Positions 9,135-16,672 of a stretch of DNA of 64,000 bases are shown piece by piece (position 1 is the first letter of the stretch; every line of letters starts with the position of its first letter). Below the pieces are notes generated by a model. The model made no database searches, had not been told where the DNA came from, and was given only the letters and a program-made list of their open reading frames with translations. The position numbers and the translations under genes were made by a program. This stretch comes from Acidobacteriota bacterium (GTDB taxonomy: Bacteria > Acidobacteriota > UBA890 > WLXD01), in contig WLXD01000006.1 in NCBI GenBank assembly GCA_012103255.1, positions 124,001 to 188,000 of the forward strand, given 5' to 3'.

Positions 9135-9479
9135 TCATCCCGCGCCGTCGCCCACGACGCGCACGCGATTCACGAGAGTGCGCACTCCGCCCACCGATCC
9201 CGCCACTCTCAGAATTCGGCGTAGAACCGCCACGGACGGGGCCGTTCCGGAGATCTGAACCGTCCCCGCATTGGCGCTCACATCTAACCCGCCGACGGGC
9301 AGTTCGTCCGACCTTAGCGCGCCATAGACGGCCTGTACGAGGGCGCCGTCAGGGTCCGCCACCGTCGAGTTGAGCGTGCGCTCACTGCTGGCGCACGCGG
9401 CCAAGCCACAGATCAACACAACTGGCCATATCTGACCCAACAAGTGTTTTTGGTCTCGGAGGTGACTATTGGTGCGCAT
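9135..9479 (-). CDS. Small BON-domain lipoprotein
   Basis: A 114-residue exported protein. The N terminus has a hydrophobic core and a lipobox (CGLAAC, lipidated Cys near residue 29). The rest is a single BON-like domain: VYGALRSDE, then NAGTVQISGTAPS and a final VRTLVNRVRVVG strand. BON domains bind phospholipid or pair with outer-membrane partners, as in OsmY and DolP, but here there is only one copy. It is convergent with the methyltransferase and divergent from the HD-GYP gene. No operon partner is visible. The domain call is from pattern recognition only. Confidence 0.65.
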   Translation of the reverse strand: MRTNSHLRDQKHLLGQIWPVVLICGLAACASSERTLNSTVADPDGALVQAVYGALRSDELPVGGLDVSANAGTVQISGTAPSVAVLRRILRVAGSVGGVRTLVNRVRVVGDGAG

Positions 9480-9584
9480 TAGACTGTTCCGAACACCTTC
9501 GACGGCACGACGTCTCTCGTGTCTGACAGGGGCAGTCTAGGACATCCCCGGCGAACTTCGCGCAGGCCGCGACCGGACATCGAC

Positions 9585-10436
9585 ATGGCTACAGCACCGA
9601 GCTCACTTCCGGGATTCACCGAGCAGAACATCGTTCTGCCGCAACGGCTGTGGAACCGCCTTGAGCAGTACGCAGACGACACGGCCCGGGAACCAGGCGA
9701 GGTTGTCGCCGAAGCTTTGCGACTCCTGTTCTCGGGAGCCGTCCCGACGGCCGCAGCCTCGGTCAGCGGCGTTGCCGCCGAAGATAGTGAAAGCGCGCCG
9801 ATCGCGGCCGTCGCGAGCGCCGCAAACAGCGGCAACGTCGAAATGCAGCTCGCCGACGTCACGGATGAAGCCGTCACCAGCGACAAGCTGTTCGAGCGCT
9901 TGTGTCAGGTCATGGAAGCTGTAGACAAGCGCGACGGCTTTACCGGCTCGCATTCTCGGGCAGTGTCCGAACTCGCTCTGGCCCTGGCGAAGGCGATGGA
10001 CCTTCCGGAGCCGGAGCACCGGGAACTCGAAATCGCGGCTCTTGTGCACGACCTGGGCAAGGTACGCGTCCCTGAGGAAATCCTCGGGAAACGCGGGCGC
10101 CTCACAGCCGACGAGTGGGCACTCGTAAAGCAGTACCCCGAATTCGGCGCGGAAATGCTCGCCGGGCACGAGGGTTTGCAGGGAGTTCGACAGGTCGTTT
10201 CAGCCCATCAGGAACGGTGGGACGGCAGCGGCTACCCGAACGGGCACGCGGGAGATGACATCGCCATCGCTGCGCAGATCGTGGGACTGTGCGACGTCTA
10301 CACGGTGCTCACGTCGGAGCGCTCCTATCGTCCTGCTCTCGCCCCCGATACGGCGCGCCGCACGATCGAGTCTGGAGCAGGACGGCTATGGAATCCGGAG
10401 CTCGTGCGCAAGTTGATTGACACCGCCCTGAAATAG
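9585..10436 (+). CDS. HD-GYP domain protein with ribbon-helix-helix-like N terminus
   Basis: A putative cyclic-di-GMP phosphodiesterase. The HD-GYP domain fills roughly residues 105-283: HSRAVSELA, the metal pair HDLGK near 154, and HQERWDGSGYPNG near 208-220, the GYP signature. Residues about 15-45 (LPQRLWNRLEQYADDT, then REPGEVVAEALRLLF) look like a ribbon-helix-helix DNA-binding fold; a low-complexity linker with acidic residues follows. I chose ATG 9585 (283 residues); an in-frame GTG at 9519 would add 22 basic residues with no clear purpose. No receiver or PAS sensor is present. The RHH call is inference. Confidence 0.82.
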   Translation: MATAPSSLPGFTEQNIVLPQRLWNRLEQYADDTAREPGEVVAEALRLLFSGAVPTAAASVSGVAAEDSESAPIAAVASAANSGNVEMQLADVTDEAVTSDKLFERLCQVMEAVDKRDGFTGSHSRAVSELALALAKAMDLPEPEHRELEIAALVHDLGKVRVPEEILGKRGRLTADEWALVKQYPEFGAEMLAGHEGLQGVRQVVSAHQERWDGSGYPNGHAGDDIAIAAQIVGLCDVYTVLTSERSYRPALAPDTARRTIESGAGRLWNPELVRKLIDTALK

Positions 10437-10511
10437 GTCACCGACTTTGCGTCGGCGCCACCGCGGACTACCCTGCGGGGGTCCTTCCTGTTTCAGCGCG
10501 CGAGTTTCACG

Positions 10512-12413
10512 ATGCGTCTGCTCAAGATCGGCGTCGCCAACGTCAACCCGACAGTCGGCGCGGTCGAATCCAACACTGACGACCTCATTGCGCAGGCCTC
10601 TGCCATGGGCAACCAGGGCGTGGCGGTAGCGTGCTTCCCGGAACAGGTCATTGGCGGCTACCCGCCGGAAGATCTCGTGCAGTGGCGATCGTTTCTTGCA
10701 GCGCAGTACGAGCAACTCGAGCGTTATGCAGCCGCCACGGCGCAGAGCCACCTGGTCAGCGTAGTGGGACTTCTCGCGCCGGTCGGCGGCCAGATCTTCA
10801 ATGTTGCGGCCGTGGTCCACGCCGGCGAGATCCTCGGCCTCGTGCCCAAAGAGAAGCTGCCGTCGTACAACGTCTTCTATGAAGGCCGGACGCTCTCTCG
10901 AGGTGGCCCATACCTGGAACTTGACGCGGGAGGGGCGCCGCTGGGCGACTACGTCTTCGAATTCGAGTTCGGCCGCCTGGCAGTCGAGGTCTGCGAGGAC
11001 GCCTGGTCGCCCGACGGTCCCATGCGACGCCGGTGCTACTCGGGCGCCGAAATCGTGGTGAACGTATCCGCGTCCCCCTATCGAGTCGGGATCAGCGCCA
11101 CGCGCCGCGAGATGCTCGCGACCCGGTCAGCAGACAACGAGGTGACGTTCGTCTATGCCAACGCGGTTGGTGCCCAGGACGGCCTGATCTACGACGGCGG
11201 GGGTTATGTGTTCCAGAACGGCCGACTGGAACTCACCGCCGAGCGGTTCCGTGAGGGCTTCAGCACGTGCGTTGTCGACCTGGATCGCACCCTCAGGTTG
11301 CGCACGGAGAACACCACGTGGCGTTCCGACTGCGAAGACTTCATGGAAGGCGTCGTGCCGGTGCCCACGATCCGCTCGAGCGCTCCAGTGGCCGACGCCA
11401 GCGCGCTCGAGTATCCAGCCCCTGCAAGCGACTCCTACTTCCTGCCTCAGGTCACGCTGACGGCCGCCGACGGCCGTCATGGCGTGCTCGATGAGTTGAT
11501 GTCTGCCCTGGCCCTTGGAGTGAAGGACTACTACTGCAAGACAGGCGCGTTCAGTTGTCTTGGTGTTGCTCTTTCCGGCGGACGCGATTCGTTGATGACG
11601 CTCCTAGTCGCGTGGCACGCCGCTGCTTTGATCGTCGAGCAGGAAGGCTCGGGGAAGTCGGCCTCCTCACTTGTGCGGGCCTTCTACATGCCGAGCCGCT
11701 ACTCCACTGATGGCACACGCGGCGCAGCCGCCACCATCTGTGATGAACTCGGCATCGAACTGCGCACGATCGCGATTGACGACGCCTTCGAACGTGAGAT
11801 CGAGGCCACGCGACAGATGCTCGATGGCGACGATCCCACCGAAATCACGCGTCAGAACGTGCAAGCGCGCATTCGCGCCCAGCGCATGTGGAATTGGGCA
11901 AATAGTTCGGGGGCCCTCTTCCTCCAGACAGGTGACATGAGCGAGAAGGCCGTTGGCTATACAACGATTGGCGGCGACCTCGAGGGTGCGCTCTCGGTGA
12001 TTGCGAACATCCCGAAGACGGTCGTTGTCGCTCTGCTTGAACGCCAACTCGAGCAGCACGGCTGGAAGGGCATCGAAGAGACCTTGGCCACCGAACCCGG
12101 ACCTGAACTCGCCGAAGCGCAAGAAGCAGAGAACGAACTCATGCCGTTCGCCGTCCTCGATGCTTGCCTGTGGCTCTACGCCGGCGAGAAGCTCGCGCCG
12201 GCCGAGGTCGCCAGCGCTCTTCTTGGCGCGTTTCCGGAGCGCGACCCGGAACAGCTCCGGGGGTGGGCGCACCAGTTCGCGAAGCTGTTCAGCCGCTCGA
12301 TCTACAAGTGGGTCCAGGCGCCGCTATCGCTGCACGTCGGCTCGCTGGATCTGGACCGAGAACGAGCGCTGCAGCTGCCGGTGGTCCAGTCGGACGAATG
12401 GTCTCGCGGCTAG
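10512..12413 (+). CDS. nadE: Glutamine-dependent NAD(+) synthetase
   Basis: Makes NAD from nicotinic acid adenine dinucleotide using glutamine as nitrogen source. The 633-residue protein is a two-domain fusion: an N-terminal nitrilase-type amidase (catalytic Glu in FPEQVIGGYPPED near residue 45, Lys in PKEKLPSYNVFYE near 114, Cys in VEVCEDAW near 162) and a C-terminal synthetase with the pyrophosphate loop LSGGRDSL near 353-360 and later TGDMSEKAVGYTT near 475. Length and triad fit the bacterial/eukaryotic-like long NadE. It stands alone between the HD-GYP gene and a gene-poor region. Confidence 0.95.
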   Translation: MRLLKIGVANVNPTVGAVESNTDDLIAQASAMGNQGVAVACFPEQVIGGYPPEDLVQWRSFLAAQYEQLERYAAATAQSHLVSVVGLLAPVGGQIFNVAAVVHAGEILGLVPKEKLPSYNVFYEGRTLSRGGPYLELDAGGAPLGDYVFEFEFGRLAVEVCEDAWSPDGPMRRRCYSGAEIVVNVSASPYRVGISATRREMLATRSADNEVTFVYANAVGAQDGLIYDGGGYVFQNGRLELTAERFREGFSTCVVDLDRTLRLRTENTTWRSDCEDFMEGVVPVPTIRSSAPVADASALEYPAPASDSYFLPQVTLTAADGRHGVLDELMSALALGVKDYYCKTGAFSCLGVALSGGRDSLMTLLVAWHAAALIVEQEGSGKSASSLVRAFYMPSRYSTDGTRGAAATICDELGIELRTIAIDDAFEREIEATRQMLDGDDPTEITRQNVQARIRAQRMWNWANSSGALFLQTGDMSEKAVGYTTIGGDLEGALSVIANIPKTVVVALLERQLEQHGWKGIEETLATEPGPELAEAQEAENELMPFAVLDACLWLYAGEKLAPAEVASALLGAFPERDPEQLRGWAHQFAKLFSRSIYKWVQAPLSLHVGSLDLDRERALQLPVVQSDEWSRG

Positions 12414-13022
12414 ACTCCGCTAGCCGGGGCGGGCGTGACCGTCCTAGATAGCTACGGGGCCAACGCCGTGGAAGTACCGAGCGGTAGACGGCCCCGGTGC
12501 CGCCGGGCAGGCCACCCCAATACTTCTATGTGAACAACAAGGACGGAGCGCCTTATGACATGCTGGGCAGCATACCGGATACACTCTACTTCCGGGGTGG
12601 GGCGACAGGCTGGACGAACTACACACGAGGGTCGCCGAATGAGCAAGTCCGCAAAACGACGATGGTCACCACCCGCGTTGACGCTTATCAGCTCGGATGG
12701 GACAGAGGGGGCACCGGGAACCGGCGGCACCGCAGACGCCGAAACGCCTACCCCGACGCTGTTGCAAAAGAACGTAGGCTCGATGGAGATTTCGCCAGGG
12801 CGTGGCCCCGGCAACAATCCAGCCGCCCCGTCGTAGCCGGATCGCCTGTACGGACGACCATAACGTCGCTGCCGATGAGACGCTGCCCTGGTTCGTGGGC
12901 GAGGTCGGACTTGAGGAACACCGCAGCGAGTAGCGCGTCCACGATCAGGCGCGTTGCTACCTCCTGGCGACCCCACCGTGCTCGCTGCTACTCAATCGGC
13001 GTGTCGATCGTCGGCGAAGAAA
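12414..13022. other. Gene-poor stretch 3' of the selenocysteine tRNA
   Basis: About 600 bp with no recognisable gene, between the nadE stop and the 3' end of tRNA-Sec. Open frames occur on both strands (12497-13180 plus, 12452-12976 minus) but run through the tRNA or have skewed, arginine-rich composition and no family match I know. The part around 12520-12690 looks less GC-rich than its surroundings. selC genes are known integration sites in other bacteria, so this could be the trace of a decayed insert, but no integrase or direct repeat of the tRNA 3' end was seen. One small frame with a ribosome-binding site is listed separately. Confidence 0.5.
12639..12836 (+). CDS. Possible small peptide of unknown function (65 aa)
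   Basis: ATG at 12639 is preceded by GAGG at 12627-12630 with 8-nt spacing. The predicted peptide begins MSKSAKRRWSPPALTLIS and continues with a Gly/Thr/Asp-rich part (GTEGAPGTGGTAD) and a Pro/Asn-rich end. The basic start plus W-x-P-P-x-L faintly recalls leader regions of some RiPP precursors (the K-x-W/Y-x-x-P-x-L pattern), but the leader-to-core spacing of lasso peptides is not met and no maturation enzyme lies nearby. It may equally be non-coding. Reported because it is the best-supported frame in this gap. Confidence 0.28.
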   Translation: MSKSAKRRWSPPALTLISSDGTEGAPGTGGTADAETPTPTLLQKNVGSMEISPGRGPGNNPAAPS

Positions 13023-13120
13023 TGGCGGAAGCGCCTGGGGATCGAACCCAGCCAGGACGCCTTCCGGCGCCCCGCAACGGCTTTGAAGGCCGCGGAAGCC
13101 ACCAGACTCCATTCGCTTCC
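13023..13120 (-). tRNA. selC: tRNA-Sec, anticodon TCA
   Basis: Read on the minus strand from 13120, the sequence folds as a selenocysteine tRNA of 95 nt plus encoded CCA (13025-13023). Acceptor GGAAGCG pairs with CGCTTCC, discriminator G. A long D stem (GGAGTC with GGCTTC, loop TGGT), an anticodon stem with loop CTTCAAA (anticodon TCA, reads UGA), a long variable arm (GGGCGCC, loop GGAA, GGCGTCC) and T arm CTGGG-TTCGATC-CCCAG follow. The long variable arm, extended D stem, TCA anticodon and G73 are diagnostic. The expected eighth acceptor pair is A-G and mismatched. It implies selenoproteins and selA/selB/selD elsewhere in the genome. Confidence 0.93.
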
Positions 13121-13241
13121 ATCAAGATCTCGGGCGTCGGGTGCTGGAACATTGTCGCAGTCGGATTCGTAGGTAGCTAGCAGATGGCGCGCCTTTGACG
13201 CGCCCCGGCGCCACTGGGCAAAGCAGGAGGACAGACAAAGC

Positions 13242-13601
13242 ATGGATGAACGTCAAACTTCCAGTCGCGGCGACGTTGGTCGCCATCTCGACCGCATCTG
13301 GCGCGAACTCAAGCAACTTACTCGACAGGTGGAAACCGAAACGCGACGCGGCGGACAGGTAGCGCGACTTCGCTACGAACTGCGAGGGCTGCGCCAGGAT
13401 CGCGAAGCGTTGCTCACCCGGCTCGGCGCGGCCGTGTACCGCGCCCAAGGTGACGCCGACCGTCGCCCCGCGCTCCGCAACGTGCTCGGCTACGACGACG
13501 CAATCGAAGACCTGCGCCAGGTCGACGAACAGATTGGTGACCGTGAAGCCACTTTGCAGGTGGTTCTGAGCTCCCCCCGCGAGGGCGCTGACGCGGCCTG
13601 A
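13242..13601 (+). CDS. Small coiled-coil protein of unknown function
   Basis: A 119-residue cytoplasmic-looking protein with no signal peptide. A strong ribosome-binding site (AGGAGG at 13226-13231) precedes the ATG. Residues about 15-60 and 85-110 are charged heptad-like helices (IWRELKQLTRQVETE, RYELRGLRQDREALLTRLG), so a helical hairpin or coiled-coil dimer is likely. I do not recognise the family. Its 3' end overlaps the putative promoter of the tRNA-Ala gene. A GC-rich hairpin (GGCGCG/CGCGCC, 13193-13211) lies upstream of its start. Confidence 0.7.
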   Translation: MDERQTSSRGDVGRHLDRIWRELKQLTRQVETETRRGGQVARLRYELRGLRQDREALLTRLGAAVYRAQGDADRRPALRNVLGYDDAIEDLRQVDEQIGDREATLQVVLSSPREGADAA

Positions 13602-13617
13602 GCCGATTGGCTACAAT
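13588..13617 (+). promoter_or_regulatory. Putative promoter of tRNA-Ala
   Basis: A -35-like CTGACG at 13588-13593 and a -10-like TACAAT at 13612-13617, with an 18-bp spacer, place a start near 13624, five bases before the mature tRNA. The -35 box lies within the last codons of the upstream coiled-coil gene. Position and the near-consensus -10 support it. Confidence 0.5.
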
Positions 13618-13628
13618 ACCGGGCGCCC

Positions 13629-13701
<73 letters not shown>

Positions 13702-13710
13702 CTACCCTCG

Positions 13711-13748
13711 ACGCCGTCGACCTCGGTCGACGGCGTTGTCGTTTGGTC
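13711..13748 (+). terminator. Hairpin terminator after tRNA-Ala
   Basis: A perfect 10-bp stem, ACGCCGTCGA (13711-13720) and TCGACGGCGT (13727-13736), with loop CCTCGG, lies 9 nt after the tRNA. The following TGTCGTTTGGTC is only moderately T-rich. It probably ends the tRNA transcript and separates it from the gene at 13766. Confidence 0.65.
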
Positions 13749-13765
13749 TCTCCGAAGGAGGACGT

Positions 13766-14068
13766 ATGGACTTCGACGACCCCGACGCACGGCTGGAACA
13801 TCTCCTGCAGCTGGAGAAGCTCTCGGAAACGCTGGCCGATCGCGACGGCGGCGAGCTGTTTCAACGCGACCTGGAAGAAGCGCGACAGCTGGCTGCCTCA
13901 GACGCTCGCTTCGAACCCCTCGTAGAGGGGCTTGCCGCCGAGACCCTGGGCGAGCGGATGGCGGCTGTGAATCGTTTCTTCGAAAGCGTGCCGGCCACCG
14001 AACTGGCAACTCTGCAACTGCCCATGAACCTGTCGCAGCTGCGTCAGATCTTCCTTAGTTCTAGGTAG
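13766..14068 (+). CDS. Small acidic protein of unknown function
   Basis: ATG at 13766 follows a good AAGGAGG site (13755-13761) and gives 100 residues, acidic and mostly helical (DARLEHLLQLEKLSETLA, DLEEARQLAASDARF). No signal peptide, membrane segment or cysteine is present. I do not recognise the family. The open frame extends upstream through the tRNA-Ala gene, which is not credible coding sequence, so the later ATG is used. Its end overlaps by 8 nt with the end of the convergent exported-protein gene. Confidence 0.72.
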   Translation: MDFDDPDARLEHLLQLEKLSETLADRDGGELFQRDLEEARQLAASDARFEPLVEGLAAETLGERMAAVNRFFESVPATELATLQLPMNLSQLRQIFLSSR

Positions 14069-14693
14069 CGGACGGTCGGACCCGTAACCAGCCAGGCGGG
14101 ATACCCAGTCGTCGTGCCTCGCGACGGAGATCAACCAAGTCCTGGTCGAGTTCCTTGTCTCGCGCTTGAGCTGCCTCGATCTTCTGGCGTGTTTCGGCGG
14201 TCGACCGGTGAGAGAACAGAAACGCGCGTTCTTCGCGGCGTAGCTCCTTGATCCTCTCGGCGATCTCGTCTTTCTCGCGACCAATACTCAGCACCCGCTC
14301 GCGCCAATACTCCTGAGTCTGCTCCGGCGCGACTGCATCCTCGGGCTCGTCCCCTTCAGCGTCGTCCGACGTCTCCGAGTCCGATTCTGGAGGCTCGGAA
14401 GGCTCACCCGACTCTTCAGTTCGTGGCGGAGTATTCGGCGCCGGAATTTCGGGCTCCGGCTCCGTCTCATCCTTCTCGATCCGAAGTACCAGGTCCGCCG
14501 CGATCGTTGCCTGTTGTCCGAACTGGATAAACTCGACGCGGTCGCCGACCATTCGCGCACTCGACGTGCGGATCACGCGACCGTTCTTCAGGTAGATACG
14601 ATCGGCCGCAGCGGCGCTGCCCGCCACCGCAAATGCGGCGATCAGGATCACGGCACGCGCGACGAAGCAGAGGCGCAGTGATTGGAACATCAT
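14061..14693 (-). CDS. Exported protein of unknown function with acidic linker and coiled coil
   Basis: A 210-residue protein with a Sec signal peptide (hydrophobic residues 12-28, AAAADR cleavage region near 30). A short beta segment follows, DRIYLKNGRVIRTSSARMVGD, resembling small SH3-like folds found in periplasmic proteins of several Gram-negative phyla. Residues about 75-120 are Glu/Pro/Ser-rich and unstructured. The C-terminal third is a charged coiled coil (KDEIAERIKELRREERAF, then ARDKELDQDLVDLRREARR), ending in GIPPGWL. No enzyme motif is seen. It is convergent with, and slightly overlaps, the 100-residue gene. Confidence 0.72.
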   Translation of the reverse strand: MMFQSLRLCFVARAVILIAAFAVAGSAAAADRIYLKNGRVIRTSSARMVGDRVEFIQFGQQATIAADLVLRIEKDETEPEPEIPAPNTPPRTEESGEPSEPPESDSETSDDAEGDEPEDAVAPEQTQEYWRERVLSIGREKDEIAERIKELRREERAFLFSHRSTAETRQKIEAAQARDKELDQDLVDLRREARRLGIPPGWLRVRPSAT

Positions 14694-14804
14694 GGGTTAC
14701 AGGCTAGCATGCGCTGTACGATCCCTCGAAGAGGGAGACGAAGGATCAGCACGTATTCTCTATCTGCACAGGCCTCGATTGGTCAGCAATGAGCAACTCT
14801 AATC

Positions 14805-15773
14805 ATGTCTGATTCGGCTGACGAGCTCGATCTGAGCATCGTGATCCCGCTGCACAACGAGGCGGAGAACGTCGAACCACTGGTGGACGAGATCTTCGAG
14901 ACGGTTGGTGCCCTGGATCTGCGGTTCGAGTTGATCCTGGTCGATGACGGCAGTCGCGACGAAACCTTTGACCGTCTCCGCCGACGCGCCGCCCAGCATC
15001 CCAACGTTCGCTTGATCAGATTCGCGCGGAACTATGGCCAGACCGCAGGACTGTCGGCCGGGTTCCACGCCGCTCGGGGGCCGCTCATCGTTACGCTCGA
15101 CGGCGATCTACAGAACGATCCTCGTGACATCCCGGCCCTTCTGACGAAGCTCGACGAGGGATACGACGTCGTGAGCGGCTGGCGCAAGAACCGGCAGGAC
15201 ACGTTCATCAACCGGACCCTTCCGTCGCGGATCGCCAACCGTCTGATCTCACGCAGTACTGGCGTCACCCTTCACGACTACGGCTGCGCTCTGAAGGTCT
15301 ACCGCAAGAGCGTTCTCGATCGCTTCGAACTGTACGGACAGTTGCATCGATTCTTGCCGGCGCTTTGCGCGATGGCAGGTGCCCGGGTAGCGGAGATCGT
15401 CGTCAATCATCGCGCTCGCGAGCGCGGCGCCACGAAGTACGGAATCGGGCGAACCCTGACTGTTCTGCTCGACCTGACGACCGTCAAGTTCATGTTGAGC
15501 TACGGTGCTCATCCGATCCGGGTGTTCGGAATGGCATCGGTTCTCTCGGGCCTGGTCGGAGTTGCATCGCTCGCGGCCACGATTGGCATGAAGTTCTCGC
15601 CTCTGGGGGTGGACATGACCGGCAATCCCCTGCTGTATCTCGCCATGATGGGCGTGATTGTGGCGGCCCAGTTCATGCTTATGGGCGTGATCGCGGAGAT
15701 GCTCACGAGGACGTACCACGAGGCACAGGGCAAGCGGCCCTACATCGTGATCGAGCAGGTCAACGTCGAATAA
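14805..15773 (+). CDS. Polyprenyl-phosphate glycosyltransferase, GT2 (GtrB/DPM type)
   Basis: A 322-residue membrane GT2 enzyme that would move a sugar from a nucleotide donor onto undecaprenyl phosphate. The GT-A domain has SIVIPLHNEAENV near residue 9, LVDDGSRDE near 45 and the metal-binding TLDGDLQNDP near 95-104. After the catalytic region come two transmembrane helices (about 247-268 and 281-304), the layout of GtrB, ArnC and YkcC-type enzymes. The sugar cannot be told. It is isolated, with convergent unknown genes at its 3' side, so no pathway partner is visible nearby apart from the epimerases. Confidence 0.88.
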   Translation: MSDSADELDLSIVIPLHNEAENVEPLVDEIFETVGALDLRFELILVDDGSRDETFDRLRRRAAQHPNVRLIRFARNYGQTAGLSAGFHAARGPLIVTLDGDLQNDPRDIPALLTKLDEGYDVVSGWRKNRQDTFINRTLPSRIANRLISRSTGVTLHDYGCALKVYRKSVLDRFELYGQLHRFLPALCAMAGARVAEIVVNHRARERGATKYGIGRTLTVLLDLTTVKFMLSYGAHPIRVFGMASVLSGLVGVASLAATIGMKFSPLGVDMTGNPLLYLAMMGVIVAAQFMLMGVIAEMLTRTYHEAQGKRPYIVIEQVNVE

Positions 15774-15800
15774 CGTGGCGGCCCTGCCAAGCCCCGGGAC

Positions 15801-16655
15801 CTAGTCCTGGAGACGTCGAGCTCGACTCCCGCGCCGCACAGTGCCAGCTCCGTCGGTAATCATCACGACGGACGTGTACTCCGTCGCGTAGATCACCAGG
15901 CCCTGCCCGAGCACAATCGGCTCGGTCTTGAGCTTGTCGTCCGGTGCAGCGACCTCGGGAGTGGACGTATACAGGAGCACGCGACTGTCGGTCTCCCAGC
16001 CATCACCCAGTCCCTGATCAATCGTCACCACATCACCCGCAGCGTAGGTCTCCCAGTTCGCCATGACCTCGCGATCAGGGCTGTCGGACTGACTCAGGGA
16101 CTCGCTGAAGCCGTGTACAACGGTGCCGTCAGCTTCCAATTCGGTCAGCAGGAAATCCGGCGAGATCGGCTCGAAGTCCACGTCGCCGGCTACGCTGTCG
16201 GCAAGTAGGGCGTGCAAGTGGTCACCGGGTTCGATCTCAGCACAAGACTGCGTGATGCGACCCATGGCGCGACCTTCGTCAATCTGGAATACCTCGATCT
16301 GCCCGAGAAGATTGATGGCCCGCCCGAAGATCTCCTCCGTACGAGGGTGACGAACTTCGCCGTCCACGCGGTAGAGAAGGTAGGTCTCGCCCACACGTAC
16401 GCCAGTGCTTTCGGGTGAGATAAAAACGGCATCACCAGGGCCGAAGATCTGCATGCTGGGTTCGCGACCTGCGGTAACCCGGCCGAGCGACTCGACCACC
16501 GTGGGTATCGCCGTGGCCAGGCACTGCGGGCCGACGTACTTGGCGGGCGTGAGTCGGCCTTGCGCCTCGGCAGCCCAAGGCAAAACCACCGCGACTGTGA
16601 CGACAGCCGCTCGGCTAGCTATGTGTAGTTTTCCGGAACGACGCATGTGGTCCAC
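15801..16655 (-). CDS. Exported protein of unknown function downstream of bamD
   Basis: A 284-residue protein with a signal peptide ending near AAEAQG (residue 32). The body looks beta-rich. The middle has FGPGDAVFISPESTGVRVG near residues 70-88 and a later AAGDVVTIDQG, repeats of a GD-x-V/I pattern that recall the flagellar FlgT C-terminal or LysM-associated exported proteins of Acidobacteria-like genomes. That resemblance is weak. It begins 17 nt after bamD ends, so both are likely co-expressed, and a role in envelope biogenesis is inferred. No catalytic motif seen. Confidence 0.7.
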   Translation of the reverse strand: MDHMRRSGKLHIASRAAVVTVAVVLPWAAEAQGRLTPAKYVGPQCLATAIPTVVESLGRVTAGREPSMQIFGPGDAVFISPESTGVRVGETYLLYRVDGEVRHPRTEEIFGRAINLLGQIEVFQIDEGRAMGRITQSCAEIEPGDHLHALLADSVAGDVDFEPISPDFLLTELEADGTVVHGFSESLSQSDSPDREVMANWETYAAGDVVTIDQGLGDGWETDSRVLLYTSTPEVAAPDDKLKTEPIVLGQGLVIYATEYTSVVMITDGAGTVRRGSRARRLQD

Positions 16656-16672
16656 CTTCCCCTATGGAGGGA

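Noticed and set aside
12639-12836. Lasso-peptide precursor
   Set aside because: The leader-core spacing (Leu to Thr ten residues) and a ring-forming Asp/Glu at position 7-9 are not met and no lasso enzymes are nearby; kept only as a generic small ORF.
12452-12976. Minus-strand open frame of 174 codons
   Set aside because: No ribosome-binding site or family match and an Arg/Pro/Cys-rich composition.
12414-13120. Integrated mobile element at selC
   Set aside because: No integrase, transposase or flanking direct repeat seen; left as a hypothesis in findings only.
12497-13180. Plus-strand open frame of 227 codons
   Set aside because: It runs through the tRNA-Sec gene in antisense orientation and turns Arg-rich after about 60 codons; kept only as part of the gene-poor stretch.
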